Positions 1-8,844 of a stretch of DNA of 59,648 bases are shown here, piece after piece. This DNA comes from Bacteroidota bacterium. GTDB lineage: Bacteria > Bacteroidota > Rhodothermia > Rhodothermales > JAHQVL01. The position numbers and the translations under genes were made by a program. The stretch is taken from assembly GCA_039111535.1 (NCBI GenBank), contig JBCCIM010000015.1, positions 1-59,648 on the forward strand, in the 5' to 3' direction. The notes below the pieces were generated by a model that worked only from the letters and a program-made list of their open reading frames with translations, made no database searches and was not told the DNA's origin. How positions within the stretch are numbered: position 1 is the first letter of the stretch; each line of letters starts with the position of its first letter.

Positions 1-88
1 AAGCCCTTTCTGTTTTGTTTTAATTTTAGGTTTAAAAATAAAAAGCCCTTTCTGTATTAAGTTATTGTTACGGAAGCCCTTCTTTTTT
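1..88. repeat. Three short AAGCCCTTTCT-like repeats
   Basis: AAGCCCTTTCTGT occurs at 1-13 and 43-55, and a shorter version (AAGCCCTTCT) at 74-83, in an AT-rich stretch upstream of the first gene. The window edge cuts the region, so these may be the tail of a longer repeat or the T-rich end of an upstream terminator. The same 13-mer also appears by chance inside smc at about 46213, so identity alone proves little. Confidence 0.4.
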
Positions 89-232
89 AAACAATTCTGA
101 ATTTGTGCGTATCTAGAACCGCAACCTGAAAAGTGTCAGATGTCTGGTACATGGGTGCTTCTTGGTAAGCCGGCTGCTGCAGTACAGCGGTAGTTGGGTA
201 TCAAAAATTCAACCTTAGAAGAGGTTTTAGCT

Positions 233-706
233 ATGAAAAATCAAATTGCAAAATATACAGTTCTTGGTCTTTTTATCCTGATGATTGCGCCGGCAGGTGC
301 CGCTGCACAGGTGGCTACAGTTTCGCAGCAGCCGCTAATCAGTCAGTATGTCGAAAATGACGCCGTGACAGAGAAGAAGTCATGGTGGAACCTGCTGGGT
401 CGTCAACTCACCCACTCAATCGACAAGCCTTACACAGAAGTTTCTGTTGCTGAGATGCAAAACATCATTTTTTTTGCATCGAACTACAAAAACAAAGTGA
501 AGCTGAACGATGCAAATGCACCCTTGCTTGACGTACTCAACAACCATCCTGATCCGCAGTACCGTTTGATGGCTGTATCAGCAATCAATGCCATTGGCCA
601 GCGCAGCGCCATGATTGCAATGAAGCGTGCAGCTGACAACGAAGCATCGCCGCTGGTAAAGCGTGTTGCGATGGTTGCGGTCAACAAATACTTCGCTATT
701 AAGTAA
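233..706 (+). CDS. Secreted HEAT-like repeat protein, 157 aa
   Basis: Small exported protein of unknown role. The ATG at 233 is preferred over the in-frame upstream start at 194 because it opens a signal peptide directly (MKNQIAKYTVLGLFILMIAP, cleavage near AAAQ) and has AGAAGAGG about 10 nt upstream. The second half looks like HEAT/armadillo helices: a stretch reading DVLNNHPDPQYRLMAVSAIN is followed by a second similar helix pair ending VKRVAMVAVNKYF. Such repeats usually serve as protein-binding scaffolds. A strong terminator follows, so it is probably monocistronic. No enzymatic motif is visible. Confidence 0.75.
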   Translation: MKNQIAKYTVLGLFILMIAPAGAAAQVATVSQQPLISQYVENDAVTEKKSWWNLLGRQLTHSIDKPYTEVSVAEMQNIIFFASNYKNKVKLNDANAPLLDVLNNHPDPQYRLMAVSAINAIGQRSAMIAMKRAADNEASPLVKRVAMVAVNKYFAIK

Positions 707-764
707 TCCTGGCGGCGTTCATCTGGCGCCATGGTTATGTAGCGTAGTTACTAGAGGTAAATAC

Positions 765-800
765 AAAGGCATCCGGTCGCCTAGCCGGATGCCTTTTTTA
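765..800 (+). terminator. Rho-independent terminator after the HEAT-like gene
   Basis: Perfect 12-bp stem AAAGGCATCCGG / CCGGATGCCTTT with an 8-nt loop, followed by a T-run. Confidence 0.9.
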
Positions 801-873
801 TTGCTTTCTTTTTTGTGATGGATTTCTGAGCTTGGCATATACGCTATTGCTATCCAACAGAAAAGTAATCCCT

Positions 874-1842
874 ATGCAACGCCCTGTGCTGCTTCTGCTT
901 GTTCTTTGTTTGTTAACTGGCTGTGCATCCGACAAGTCCGCGGATGATACTGTTCAGATTGCCGTGATCCCGAAAGGGACAACCCATCAGTTTTGGAAAA
1001 GCATTCACGCCGGCGCCAACAAAGCCGGTGAAGAAAAGGGCGTAGAAATAATTTGGCAGGGCCCGCAGAAAGAAGATGATCGACAATTGCAAATCCAGGT
1101 AGTCCAGAATTTCATTAGCAGGGGCATCGATGCCATTGTGCTGGCCCCTCTGGATGCGCGGAGCCTTGCACAGCCTGTTGAGGCTGCTGTAAAACGAGGC
1201 ATTCCGGTTATTATTATCGACTCGGGGTTGGAGTCGGAGGCCCACACCAGCTTTGTGGCGACGGATAATTATCAGGGCGGTGTGCTTGCAGCCGAAAGGC
1301 TCAATGATGTGCTGGGTGGCGAAGGGAATATCCTGATGATGCGCTATCAGGAGGGCTCTGCAAGCACCGCCAACCGGGAGGCCGGTTTCCTTGAGCGGAT
1401 CAAAGAAGTTGCGCCCGGGCTGAATATTTTGTCAGACAACCAGTATGCGGGCGCCACCATCGAAAAAGCATTGCAAACTGCGCAAAATTTGCTCAACCGG
1501 TATCCGGAAGTTGACGGCATTTTCTGTCCCAACGAGTCATCACTGCAGGGTATGCTGCGTGCACTGCAAACGGCTGGCCGCGCTGGCGAGGTCAAGCTGG
1601 TTGGCTTTGATGCCAACGAAACGCTCATTGCCGGCATGCGCGAGGGTCATATCGATGGCCTTGCCGTACAGGACCCGTTTATCATGGCTTACACCGGTGT
1701 AAATACGGCGGTTGCTGTTGTGCAGGGGGAAACGGTTGAAGCGCGGATCAATACACGGGTCATGATGATCACGCCTGAGAATATGGATACCGCTGAAGCA
1801 CAGGATTTGCTGAAGCCCGACCTTGCGCGTTGGCTCGACTAG
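874..1842 (+). CDS. Sugar-type ABC transporter substrate-binding lipoprotein, 322 aa
   Basis: Periplasmic binding protein of the type 1 (ribose/LacI-like, Peripla_BP_4) fold. The ATG at 874 is chosen over the upstream in-frame start at 832 because it gives a short lipoprotein signal with lipobox L14-T-G-C17. Family marks include an N-terminal strand with IAVIPKGTTHQFWKS, a DAIVLAPLDA turn, IPVIIIDSGL, and a C-terminal VKLVGFDANETLIAGMREG segment. Proteins of this type bind a sugar or related small ligand outside the cytoplasmic membrane. No permease or ATPase gene lies next to it, so either the partners are elsewhere or it acts as a sensor input. The ligand cannot be read from the sequence. 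Confidence 0.88.
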   Translation: MQRPVLLLLVLCLLTGCASDKSADDTVQIAVIPKGTTHQFWKSIHAGANKAGEEKGVEIIWQGPQKEDDRQLQIQVVQNFISRGIDAIVLAPLDARSLAQPVEAAVKRGIPVIIIDSGLESEAHTSFVATDNYQGGVLAAERLNDVLGGEGNILMMRYQEGSASTANREAGFLERIKEVAPGLNILSDNQYAGATIEKALQTAQNLLNRYPEVDGIFCPNESSLQGMLRALQTAGRAGEVKLVGFDANETLIAGMREGHIDGLAVQDPFIMAYTGVNTAVAVVQGETVEARINTRVMMITPENMDTAEAQDLLKPDLARWLD

Positions 1843-1890
1843 GCAACTGAAACCAAACGGAAAAACTGTAGGCAGTTGTTTCAGGTACGG

Positions 1891-2406
1891 CTAATTGGTT
1901 ATCCGGATGCTGTGTTCAACGGGAATGGTTTTAGGCGGAAAGCAGGTTGTGTCATCGCACGTTTGATAGCGGAAGCTGCCCGAGACGGTATAGTCACCTG
2001 CCGGCGTAGCGGCATCGGTTTGCAGGGGCACGGCAATATGGAAGGTCCCGTCGTAAACCGATAACGTATCGGTGCTGCCGGCAAGGGTGTAGGCATGGCC
2101 AGGTGGGTATAACGGCGTGCCTGGTGTCAGGTAGTTGGAGCTGTCGGGTTTAATGGTCGCCGGGATCAAGTATGCGTGGGGTACTGGATTTGCCTGTGCG
2201 TGAAAGCGCGGGCCAACGGTGAACGTAAAGGCCAGCGTATCTGCTGCGCCGGCTTGTATGGTGCGTGTTTCAGCTGGCTCATGTACCAACCGGGTTATGG
2301 TTGCAGGTTTGACCAGAGGCTGCGGCGTTTCTGGTGAGTGCGGTGCATTGCAGCCTACCCAAAGCGCGCCGGCAAATAGCATCCAGACAGGGCGTACGTT
2401 TTTCAT
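1891..2406 (-). CDS. Lipoprotein with a DsbD N-terminal-like (thiol interchange) domain, 171 aa
   Basis: Exported lipoprotein: the signal peptide ends at a WVGC box with Cys19. The C-terminal part reads FRYQTCDDTTCFPPKTIPVE, with Cys150 and Cys155, which resembles the nDsbD domain, where a cysteine pair followed by a (Y/F)PP turn passes electrons to periplasmic partners. It is encoded just downstream of a TlpA-like thioredoxin on the same strand (34-nt gap), which supports a shared redox role in the periplasm. The DsbD transmembrane and C-terminal thioredoxin domains are absent. The domain assignment rests on the motif and context only. Confidence 0.65.
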   Translation of the reverse strand: MKNVRPVWMLFAGALWVGCNAPHSPETPQPLVKPATITRLVHEPAETRTIQAGAADTLAFTFTVGPRFHAQANPVPHAYLIPATIKPDSSNYLTPGTPLYPPGHAYTLAGSTDTLSVYDGTFHIAVPLQTDAATPAGDYTVSGSFRYQTCDDTTCFPPKTIPVEHSIRITN

Positions 2407-2440
2407 TAGCTAATGTCAGTTTGTGCCGGTGCAAGAGCGT

Positions 2441-2979
2441 TCACGACCCAGCAAGAATCCGGTCGAGTTCAGAACGTAAGGCAACCAGACGGGCATCAAA
2501 ATTATTGGTGTCGAGCAACGACATAAACCTGACATTGCCTTGTCGGTCGATGATGAGGTTTGAAGCAATCATTACTTCGTGCCGGGGCAAGTCGGGGTGC
2601 ACATCTGCAGGCGCATAGCGCGCAGTTACATTACCTTCTCGGTCCATCAACATAGGGAAGCTGAAGCCGGCTTCTTTTTTCCATGCAGACGCAATGGCGT
2701 CGTCCTCTCCTACATTCACAACCAGGGTTTGGACGCCGCGGTCTTTATACTGTTCGTGCAGCGCTTGCAGGTGTGGATCTTCTGCCCGGCAAAAGGGGCA
2801 CCAACTTGTCCCAAAGTGCACCACTACCACGTCCCCTGTAGTTGTTCTAAAGAGACTTCGAGGTCTGTCAGGCTTGTTAGTGTAAAGTCTGGCGCTTCAA
2901 AATGGGTGAGCGAGGTGTCTTTTGTGCCGCAACTCCAAAAGAAGAGGCTGATGAAAAGAAGAATGCAATACGTACGCAT
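2441..2979 (-). pseudogene. TlpA/AhpC-type thioredoxin lipoprotein, frameshifted
   Basis: The gene reads in two frames. The N-terminal part (start ATG at 2979, stop TAG at 2824-2826) gives a lipoprotein signal MRTYCILLFISLFFWSCG followed by a typical pre-TlpA segment (EAPDFTLTSL). The second frame, from about 2830 to 2441, has the thioredoxin core VVVVHFGTSWCPFC with the WCxxC active site, then MLMDREGNV and LIIDRQGNV strands. The frames meet at a run of four C on the + strand (2833-2836). One extra base there would restore a single protein of about 179 aa. Either the gene is broken, or the assembly has a homopolymer error. A GTG start at 2830 would remove the export signal and is unlikely to be native. 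Confidence 0.75.
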
Positions 2980-3015
2980 GATGTTCTGGAATTGAAACGT
3001 GAAACAAGCAAAAAG

Positions 3016-3053
3016 AAAGAGGCCGGCAGCCTTTCAGGGTTGCCGGCCTCTTT
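3016..3053 (-). terminator. Terminator after the DUF5060-type gene
   Basis: 13-bp perfect stem AAAGAGGCCGGCA / TGCCGGCCTCTTT at 3016-3028 and 3041-3053. It lies between the end of the 3097-4977 gene and the start of the TlpA-like gene, and has an A-run on the + strand (T-run in the minus transcript). Confidence 0.8.
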
Positions 3054-3096
3054 AATTAAGACGCAGTTTCTTTTCAAATCACCCAATGCACATGCT

Positions 3097-4977
3097 TTAA
3101 GACGATTTGCTGACCAATACAGCCCAGTCCATATTTGCATCAGCCGGCGCACTGCCGAGGCTTACTTCGCCGCCGCCGGTTACACTGGTGACAGAGCCAG
3201 CCTGGAAATCGCCGCCGGCACGTGGATTGTACCATTGGACACTGTAGTTGCCCACGGCCAGGTCGAGCGATGCTGCGCCACCTGCAGGCAGGTAAACCAG
3301 ATACACTTCGCCCGGGTTGGCAAGCACGTGTGCATTGCCCGACGTAGCAAGCGCGTCATCGGGTTGCATGGTCCAGAAAGGTACGTGATCCTGGAAGAGG
3401 GTCAGCGCATGCCGTGCATCATCCCAAACGGTCTGGCGCTGCCGCCAGTCTTCTGAATTCAGGTCGGTGTGTGGGAATTCGTAGCCGAAATAATATTCTA
3501 CGCCGGCGCCACCTGCCATCAGGTTGCCCCAAAGGGTAAGCTTACGAATGTCATCGCGGTTACTGCCCGGCCCGTCAGGTTTGACGCCCACGGTATGGCG
3601 TCCTTGCTCATCGTTCGAGACGACCCAGATTTTTGACGTTTCGCCGGATGCCTTGACCCACTTCAGGGTCGCATTGTGCACATTGTCAAACATGGTTTGG
3701 ACAGACAATCCATCAAGGTCCGATGCATCACCCAACAGCGGCCGGTATACCTCTTCATGTTGCTCAGGATATGTATGGATTACAACCGGATGATCATAGG
3801 GGTCGAGTGCATGAATGTATTCGATGTATGATTTGACGCGTGTTTGTGTCGGATCTTCCCGTTCTTCCCAAATATCATTCTCTTCCCCGAGGTTCCAGTT
3901 CGAGGCGTGATGATGTCCAAACCGCGCGATCAGCTCGCGATAGTAGAGTTTGCGTTCAGGTCCCAGGTCGCCATTGTTTAGCAGGAGATCGTTTTCCGTT
4001 TCCTGGGTTTTGAAATGCAAAAACATGCCCAGCGAATCGCCATGTGAAAGCACAATTTCCCATTGGTCTAGTTTGGATACATCATATCTGTCGTGCACAT
4101 CGGGCGAGATCCAGGGCCATACGTCTTGTCCATCACCAATCACATTCATGGTGAGGAAAGAGAATACGTTGGGCCCCTGTGCCGCCAGGTAGTTAATGGC
4201 GCCGATCAATGCTTTGCCTTTGCCGCCTTTCCAGGAAGGATCGCCTTCGTTCCAGTCGGCCAGATGTGGCTCGTAGTGGTGCAGCGGTGCCGTGGGTACT
4301 TCGCCTTCGCGTTCCTGGCCCTGCGCCAGTTGCGAGTAGGTGTCATCAAAGTCGACGTAGCCGAAGAGGTTTTCCGGGCTGTCTGCACCGGCTTTAACGA
4401 AGTAGGTACCGTCGTCGAATCGGAGATACCGTTCGCCAACGTACCGCAGCATGCCTTTGCCGCGGTGGTCGCGTCCGGTTTTGTCGGTTTCAGCGATGTC
4501 AAAACTACCAGCTGCGCCGTCGAATCCTGTTGCTGTTCCAGCGTTTTCGTCGAGGCTGATGGCTACATCGCTGCCGGAACGGAAAGAGGCGCTGTATTGC
4601 CAGGTGCCAGTTTCGTGTGGCGTGAAATGCACGCGCCACTTGTTACCTGAGATAGCACCTGTTTCGCCGGCGTTGCCATCTGCGGCAAAGAACCCGGGCA
4701 CAACCATGGATGCACCGGAGCCGGCATGGGTAAAGGTGACCGAAAGGCGGTAGTCTCGAAAGGGATTTGGCGTACCAGATTCGGCCGCTTCAGGTCCATC
4801 GAACGTAAGTGTGATGGGGTGCCACTTTTTCAACTCGCCGGTGAGGCTGGTTTCACCTGACAAAGTCCCGGTGCTTGTATTGTTGCAGGCTACCAGAACC
4901 AGGGCGATCAAAAGTGGGAAAAGAAAGCGGGTTGTAGTCAAAAAGTGATTTCTGCGGCAATTATGGGCGTGCAGCAT
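3097..4977 (-). CDS. DUF5060 / collagen-binding-domain lipoprotein, likely glycoside-hydrolase-like, 626 aa
   Basis: Exported lipoprotein: with the ATG at 4977 the signal ends LVAC with Cys31. The longer in-frame start at 5070 would bury this signal behind 31 extra residues. Residues from about 45 to 150 match the DUF5060 beta-sandwich style (WHPITLTFDGP, RDYRLSVTFTH, WRVHFTPHETGTWQYSASF). The centre looks like a TIM barrel of the apiosidase-like/DUF4038 group, with NVFSFLTMNVIGDGQDVWP and WNLGEENDIWEE, where the paired glutamates are candidate catalytic residues. The C-terminus (VYLVYLPAGGAASLDLAVGN, VQWYNPRAGG) resembles the putative collagen-binding domain that often ends these enzymes. 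The likely role is binding or cleaving an extracellular glycan. The substrate is unknown. Confidence 0.8.
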   Translation of the reverse strand: MLHAHNCRRNHFLTTTRFLFPLLIALVLVACNNTSTGTLSGETSLTGELKKWHPITLTFDGPEAAESGTPNPFRDYRLSVTFTHAGSGASMVVPGFFAADGNAGETGAISGNKWRVHFTPHETGTWQYSASFRSGSDVAISLDENAGTATGFDGAAGSFDIAETDKTGRDHRGKGMLRYVGERYLRFDDGTYFVKAGADSPENLFGYVDFDDTYSQLAQGQEREGEVPTAPLHHYEPHLADWNEGDPSWKGGKGKALIGAINYLAAQGPNVFSFLTMNVIGDGQDVWPWISPDVHDRYDVSKLDQWEIVLSHGDSLGMFLHFKTQETENDLLLNNGDLGPERKLYYRELIARFGHHHASNWNLGEENDIWEEREDPTQTRVKSYIEYIHALDPYDHPVVIHTYPEQHEEVYRPLLGDASDLDGLSVQTMFDNVHNATLKWVKASGETSKIWVVSNDEQGRHTVGVKPDGPGSNRDDIRKLTLWGNLMAGGAGVEYYFGYEFPHTDLNSEDWRQRQTVWDDARHALTLFQDHVPFWTMQPDDALATSGNAHVLANPGEVYLVYLPAGGAASLDLAVGNYSVQWYNPRAGGDFQAGSVTSVTGGGEVSLGSAPADANMDWAVLVSKSS

Positions 4978-5081
4978 GGTATTAAACTTTAGGGTGATAG
5001 AACGGTGGAGGCTGATGTTAATCAATTTCGCAACCACCCACAAAAGGCGTGGGTAAATGGCTGCTGGCATTTTGAATGGGG

Positions 5082-5993
5082 CTATTCAACGTGGTATGCG
5101 ATCAATTGGCCTTCCTGCATGACGGGTACGTAAAGCATGCGATCTGCTGCGATGTAGTCAACATCAGCAGCGCCTTGTCCCAGTTGTTGCAGCAGGGTGG
5201 ATCCTGAGCCTTCGTGGAAATACATGAGCCGGCCACTTGCCCAGTCTGTTGTGAATACCCCGCCTTTTTCGTCCGGCTCAACAGCATCAAGTGCGCCGTC
5301 TGGTGCACTGGCATCGAGGGTGCGTATCGCTTGATCTGCAAAGGATATTGCCTGGAAGTAGCGGGCCGTTCCTGGGTTGTCGGTTGTGCCATCGCCCGCA
5401 GCCACCACAAGTTCTTCCCCAATGACATGGGCGCCATTGGGCATCTGAATCTGGTCGTTTTCGAGCCAGACGGATAGTGTGCCATTTGCAAAACGATAAA
5501 TTTTGCTGAACCGTGAGTCAGTTACAAAAATAGACCCGTCCGGGTGTACGGTCACATCGTTCAGGTAGGCATCGCCGGACACTTCGTGGCGCTGGACTAT
5601 TTCGCCAGCATTGAGGTCAATTTCAACAAGCGCATTGATGTCTGAGGCCCACAGGCGATCCTCGCCGAGGGCAATGCCTTTGGGGGCGTTGAGCCCTGTG
5701 ATCCAATCCTGCACAAGCATTTCCCCTGTAGGTGATACTTTGGCGATATAGCCAATGCCATCCATTGCATCGCCGGCGCCTACGAGGTTGGTCACATAGA
5801 TGACGGCTCTTTCAGCATCGTATATGGCCGATTCCGGGCGGTCGAGCCCTGTTTCGAGCCGCCACGCTTCCTGTAGGGTTGGGGCGACTACCTCTGCGGT
5901 GGCCTCGGCGGATTCGGGTTGTTGCGGTGTGGTGCATCCGAACAACAGGATGACACTACCCGCGAGTAGGGAGATTTTGGAGCGTATCTGCAT
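5082..5993 (-). CDS. SMP-30/gluconolactonase-like beta-propeller lipoprotein, 303 aa
   Basis: The start ATG at 5993 gives a lipoprotein signal ending LLFGC with Cys20. The upstream in-frame start at 6050 adds a non-signal-like N-terminus. The mature part shows repeated propeller strands: AIYDAERAVIYVTNLVG, PKGIALGEDRLWASDI, LNDVTVHPDGSIFVTDSRFS, GAHVIGEELVVAAGDGTTDN. This pattern fits the SMP-30/LRE-like six-bladed family, whose members hydrolyse lactones or bind small ligands. Metal-binding residues cannot be assigned reliably. It lies about 100 nt upstream of the DUF5060 lipoprotein on the same strand, so the two may be cotranscribed. Confidence 0.75.
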   Translation of the reverse strand: MQIRSKISLLAGSVILLFGCTTPQQPESAEATAEVVAPTLQEAWRLETGLDRPESAIYDAERAVIYVTNLVGAGDAMDGIGYIAKVSPTGEMLVQDWITGLNAPKGIALGEDRLWASDINALVEIDLNAGEIVQRHEVSGDAYLNDVTVHPDGSIFVTDSRFSKIYRFANGTLSVWLENDQIQMPNGAHVIGEELVVAAGDGTTDNPGTARYFQAISFADQAIRTLDASAPDGALDAVEPDEKGGVFTTDWASGRLMYFHEGSGSTLLQQLGQGAADVDYIAADRMLYVPVMQEGQLIAYHVE

Positions 5994-6166
5994 GGTAGTA
6001 AGGTGAGATAGAGGACTGGTGGGATTGCACGCAACAGCAAACTTAGCCAAAAGTCTGGAAAGGTGCCGCGTCTTCTAAAATTAGGAATCCATTAAATAAT
6101 GCTCCACTGCGCCGATAATGGTTGAGAAGGGTCACGTCCTCTTGTCCAATCATCCTCTGATGCTAC

Positions 6167-6433
6167 ATGAAATCCAGCATTTACTACGGCCTGTTTTTGT
6201 TTAGCCTTTTTCTTGTGGTAAGCACACTGCAGTTGGGTAAATCGCACCTCACATACAATAAAGTGCAGCAGCAAGTGCAAGCTGCAAAACAAAATACCCC
6301 CCAGATACGCCGTGGTGAAGTGCCAATTGTCGCGCAAATACAACGCCCCATGCTGCTACCTGACGATCTGACGACAGCAGAGCCGGCTACAGATTCTATC
6401 GCCGTAGCCCTACCAGGCCTTACCAACCCGTAG
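6167..6433 (+). CDS. Small single-pass membrane or secreted protein, 88 aa
   Basis: Unrecognised. An N-terminal hydrophobic segment (residues 4-22, IYYGLFLFSLFLVVST) is followed by a Gln-rich stretch and an acidic tail ending LPGLTNP. It may be an anchored periplasmic peptide. It sits just upstream of the TetR/RND operon, with about 80 nt between them that contain a promoter-like site, so it is probably transcribed separately. An antisense reading frame at 6092-6343 has no coding signs. Confidence 0.5.
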   Translation: MKSSIYYGLFLFSLFLVVSTLQLGKSHLTYNKVQQQVQAAKQNTPQIRRGEVPIVAQIQRPMLLPDDLTTAEPATDSIAVALPGLTNP

Positions 6434-6466
6434 CATTTAGTTAACATCCATTTAACATTCGCGAGG

Positions 6467-6510
6467 TAACTTTGTAAATCTTTGTGCCGTTATATCAACC
6501 AAATGGTTGA
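6467..6510 (+). promoter_or_regulatory. Promoter -7 element and palindromic operator of the TetR/RND operon
   Basis: TAACTTTG at 6467-6474 matches the Bacteroidota -7 consensus TAnnTTTG; no convincing -33 TTG is seen. Downstream, TCAACCAAATGGTTGA (6495-6510) is an inverted repeat with perfect 7-bp arms and a 2-nt centre, and an AAATGGTT half-site recurs at 6514-6521 across the ATG. Its position between the expected transcription start and the regulator's start codon fits autorepression by the TetR protein. Confidence 0.6.
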
Positions 6511-6515
6511 ATCAA

Positions 6516-7208
6516 ATGGTTAAACGTCCAGATTTACCCCAGATGCGGGAGCAAATAGAAAAAGAAGAAACAGAAGAGCGGATTTTCCAGGCTGCATTGC
6601 AAGTATTTGCAGCCAAAGGGAAAAGTGGCGCCCGCATGCAGGAAATTGCTGATACGGCTGGCATCAATAAATCTATGCTTCACTATTATTTCAGAAGCAA
6701 AGAGAAGCTGTATGAGGCAGTGTTCGATTACGTCTTTAAGCGTTTCGAATTGCTGCAGTCGACGTTAGAACACGCAAAAACCTATAAAGACACACTTCGT
6801 GCTTTTATAAATGGATTTGTGGATGCGCATCACCAGGACCAGGCTGTTATTCGTTTAATGACAAACGAGAACCTTGCTGGTGGGACAACGATGGGCAAAA
6901 TACTCGCACGTAAAGACGACTATGCTTCCCCGCCATCCATTCTGATTCGTGAAACCATCAAGGCGATAGAGCGGGGCGAAATTCGTCCCGTTGATCCCCA
7001 TCACATGTTGCTCACCGTCATTTCCAGTTGTGTGTTTTTTATGATTTGGACGCCAACCATCCAAATAAAAATGCCCGGTGCTTCGGAAAACTGGGATGCT
7101 TTTGTAGAAGCGCGCAAGAAACACATTTTTGAGATGATTTATTACGGACTCTCAACGGGTGACGGTGTGCTTGATCGACAAGAAAACAATATCAAAACCC
7201 CTGCTTGA
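6516..7208 (+). CDS. TetR-family transcriptional regulator, 230 aa
   Basis: The N-terminal HTH spans about residues 20-65: ERIFQAALQVFAAKGKSGA, then MQEIADTAGINKSMLHYYF, which is the TetR recognition helix, then RSKEKLYEAVFDYVF. The helical ligand-binding domain fills the rest. The ATG at 6516 is preferred; an in-frame TTG lies at 6507 inside the palindrome. The stop codon overlaps the next start (TGATG at 7206-7210), so it is translationally coupled to the efflux channel gene and almost certainly controls the RND operon. The ligand is unknown. Confidence 0.92.
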   Translation: MVKRPDLPQMREQIEKEETEERIFQAALQVFAAKGKSGARMQEIADTAGINKSMLHYYFRSKEKLYEAVFDYVFKRFELLQSTLEHAKTYKDTLRAFINGFVDAHHQDQAVIRLMTNENLAGGTTMGKILARKDDYASPPSILIRETIKAIERGEIRPVDPHHMLLTVISSCVFFMIWTPTIQIKMPGASENWDAFVEARKKHIFEMIYYGLSTGDGVLDRQENNIKTPA

Positions 7209-8767
7209 TGAACAGTTTAGTCAAACAGCCCGTCAGTCGGATATTGCACCTGGTTGTGCTTACTGGTTTGCTGGGCCTAAGTGCATGCTCTTTTGCGCCG
7301 CGTATACAGACGCCCGAGCCTGTGACAGCAATGCCGGCAGATTTTGTGCACATGGATACCACAGCTGAGGCATCTTCGTATGCGCCGGCAAGTTGGTGGT
7401 TGTCGTTTGATGATCCCGTGCTGAACCGCGTGATTGATTCAACACTTCACGCGAACCTGGACTTGGTGGAGGCGGTAGCCCGCGTTGCAGAAATCCGTGC
7501 GCAATACCGTATTGAGCAGTCGGCTCTTTTTCCCAGCATTCAGGCCACAGCAAGCGGCTCTTTTAATGACCAGCCGTCTAATTCGGGCTTTGGTGCCCAA
7601 TTTGCTGCGTTAGGTGGCGAGGGTACTGAAGGAGAAGGCGGCGAAGAAATTACCCAACAGCCAGCCGGCCCGGATCGGATCTCTTTTGAGAATTACTCCG
7701 CAGGGGCCACGCTGTCTTATGAGCTCGATTTCTGGGGGCGCATTCGCAACTCAAGCCGCGCTGCCCTGAGCGAATATTTTGCATCTGAAGCTGATTTGCA
7801 AGCGGCCTATCTCGCGGTAGTCAACCAGGCCATCCTGACGTATTTCGAGGTGGTAGACTTACGCCAGCGCATCGCATTCAGTGTCGAAACCATCGACATC
7901 CTCACCGAGCGCGTGTCTCGCACACAGGAGCGGTATGACCGCGGGCTGGTTTCTTCGTTTGAGCTGTATGCCACATTGCAGGATTACAGAAATACGCAGG
8001 CCAACCTGCCCGTGCTTGAGCGCCAGTTGGTAGACGCGCAGGGCCGGCTGGCAGTCGTGATGGGGAAATATGCCGGCCAGATTGATGCAGTGCTCGGAGA
8101 TACCCTGGCACCACGGCTGGATACATCGGCCATTCCCGTTGGTCTGCCTGCAGACTTGCTTACCCAGCGCCCGGATGTACGTGCCGCTGCTGAGCGCCTC
8201 GAGGCAGCGCGCTACCGCATTGGCGCCCGCAAAGCAGAACTGTACCCCACTATTGCGCCATCGGGTACGATCGGATTGCAAAGCAGCAACTTCGACAAGT
8301 TGTTTGACCTCAACCAATGGTATGTGAACCTCGTCGGCAACATAACCGCACCCCTGTTTCAGGGCGGTCGGCTCCGGGCCAATGTGGATGCCGCGGAGGC
8401 ACGCTATATCCAATTGGCAGCCGGCTACACCCGCACCGTGATTACGGCCTTGCAGGAAGCTGAGAGTGCCCTTGCGGGCATGGAAGAAGAACGGCAACGG
8501 TTTGCGTTCTTGCGTGGCCAGCGCGAAGAAGCGCAAGCAGCAGTTGATCTCCAGGCAAGTCGGTTTGAAAGTGGTGTAGGTGAATACCTGGATTACCTGG
8601 ACGCTTTACGGACCTACTACAACGTAGAAACCAACCTTTCCGCCGCTGCCCGCGACCTTGCCCTTGCAAGGCTGGGTGTACATCGTGCATTGGGAGGTGG
8701 ATGGATTGAAACTGACATTAACCCTGCCCTGCAAATGGTGGATGCCCCACTCACAGGCATTGAGTGA
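7208..8767 (+). CDS. Outer-membrane efflux channel lipoprotein (TolC/OprM, NodT type), 519 aa
   Basis: Outer-membrane factor of a tripartite pump. The lipoprotein signal ends LSAC with Cys27. Then come two copies of the OEP domain, with family marks WWLSFDDPVLNRVID, SYELDFWGRIRNSSRAALSE, LPADLLTQRPDVRAAAERLE and APLFQGGRLRANVDAAEARY, which is the standard OprM/NodT pattern. An unusual Gly/Glu-rich loop (GGEGTEGEGGEE) lies in the first half. It overlaps the TetR stop by one base. It forms the exit duct from periplasm to outside for the pump encoded downstream. Confidence 0.93.
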   Translation: MNSLVKQPVSRILHLVVLTGLLGLSACSFAPRIQTPEPVTAMPADFVHMDTTAEASSYAPASWWLSFDDPVLNRVIDSTLHANLDLVEAVARVAEIRAQYRIEQSALFPSIQATASGSFNDQPSNSGFGAQFAALGGEGTEGEGGEEITQQPAGPDRISFENYSAGATLSYELDFWGRIRNSSRAALSEYFASEADLQAAYLAVVNQAILTYFEVVDLRQRIAFSVETIDILTERVSRTQERYDRGLVSSFELYATLQDYRNTQANLPVLERQLVDAQGRLAVVMGKYAGQIDAVLGDTLAPRLDTSAIPVGLPADLLTQRPDVRAAAERLEAARYRIGARKAELYPTIAPSGTIGLQSSNFDKLFDLNQWYVNLVGNITAPLFQGGRLRANVDAAEARYIQLAAGYTRTVITALQEAESALAGMEEERQRFAFLRGQREEAQAAVDLQASRFESGVGEYLDYLDALRTYYNVETNLSAAARDLALARLGVHRALGGGWIETDINPALQMVDAPLTGIE

Positions 8768-8844
8768 TCCATTATGAGGTGCCCAACCAGTCACCTTGCA
8801 GTTCCGACCAAAAAGATTAAGACGCTAAAAAATAAAGAACTCCC

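Noticed and set aside
6092-6343. Antisense reading frame opposite the 88-aa gene
   Set aside because: No start context or protein-like pattern; the + strand frame has a clear membrane segment.
6441-6456. Two TTAAC units 11 bp apart before the TetR operon as a further Pho-like array
   Set aside because: Only two units are in phase and the third TAAC is 3 bp off; the region is better explained by the promoter and TetR operator.
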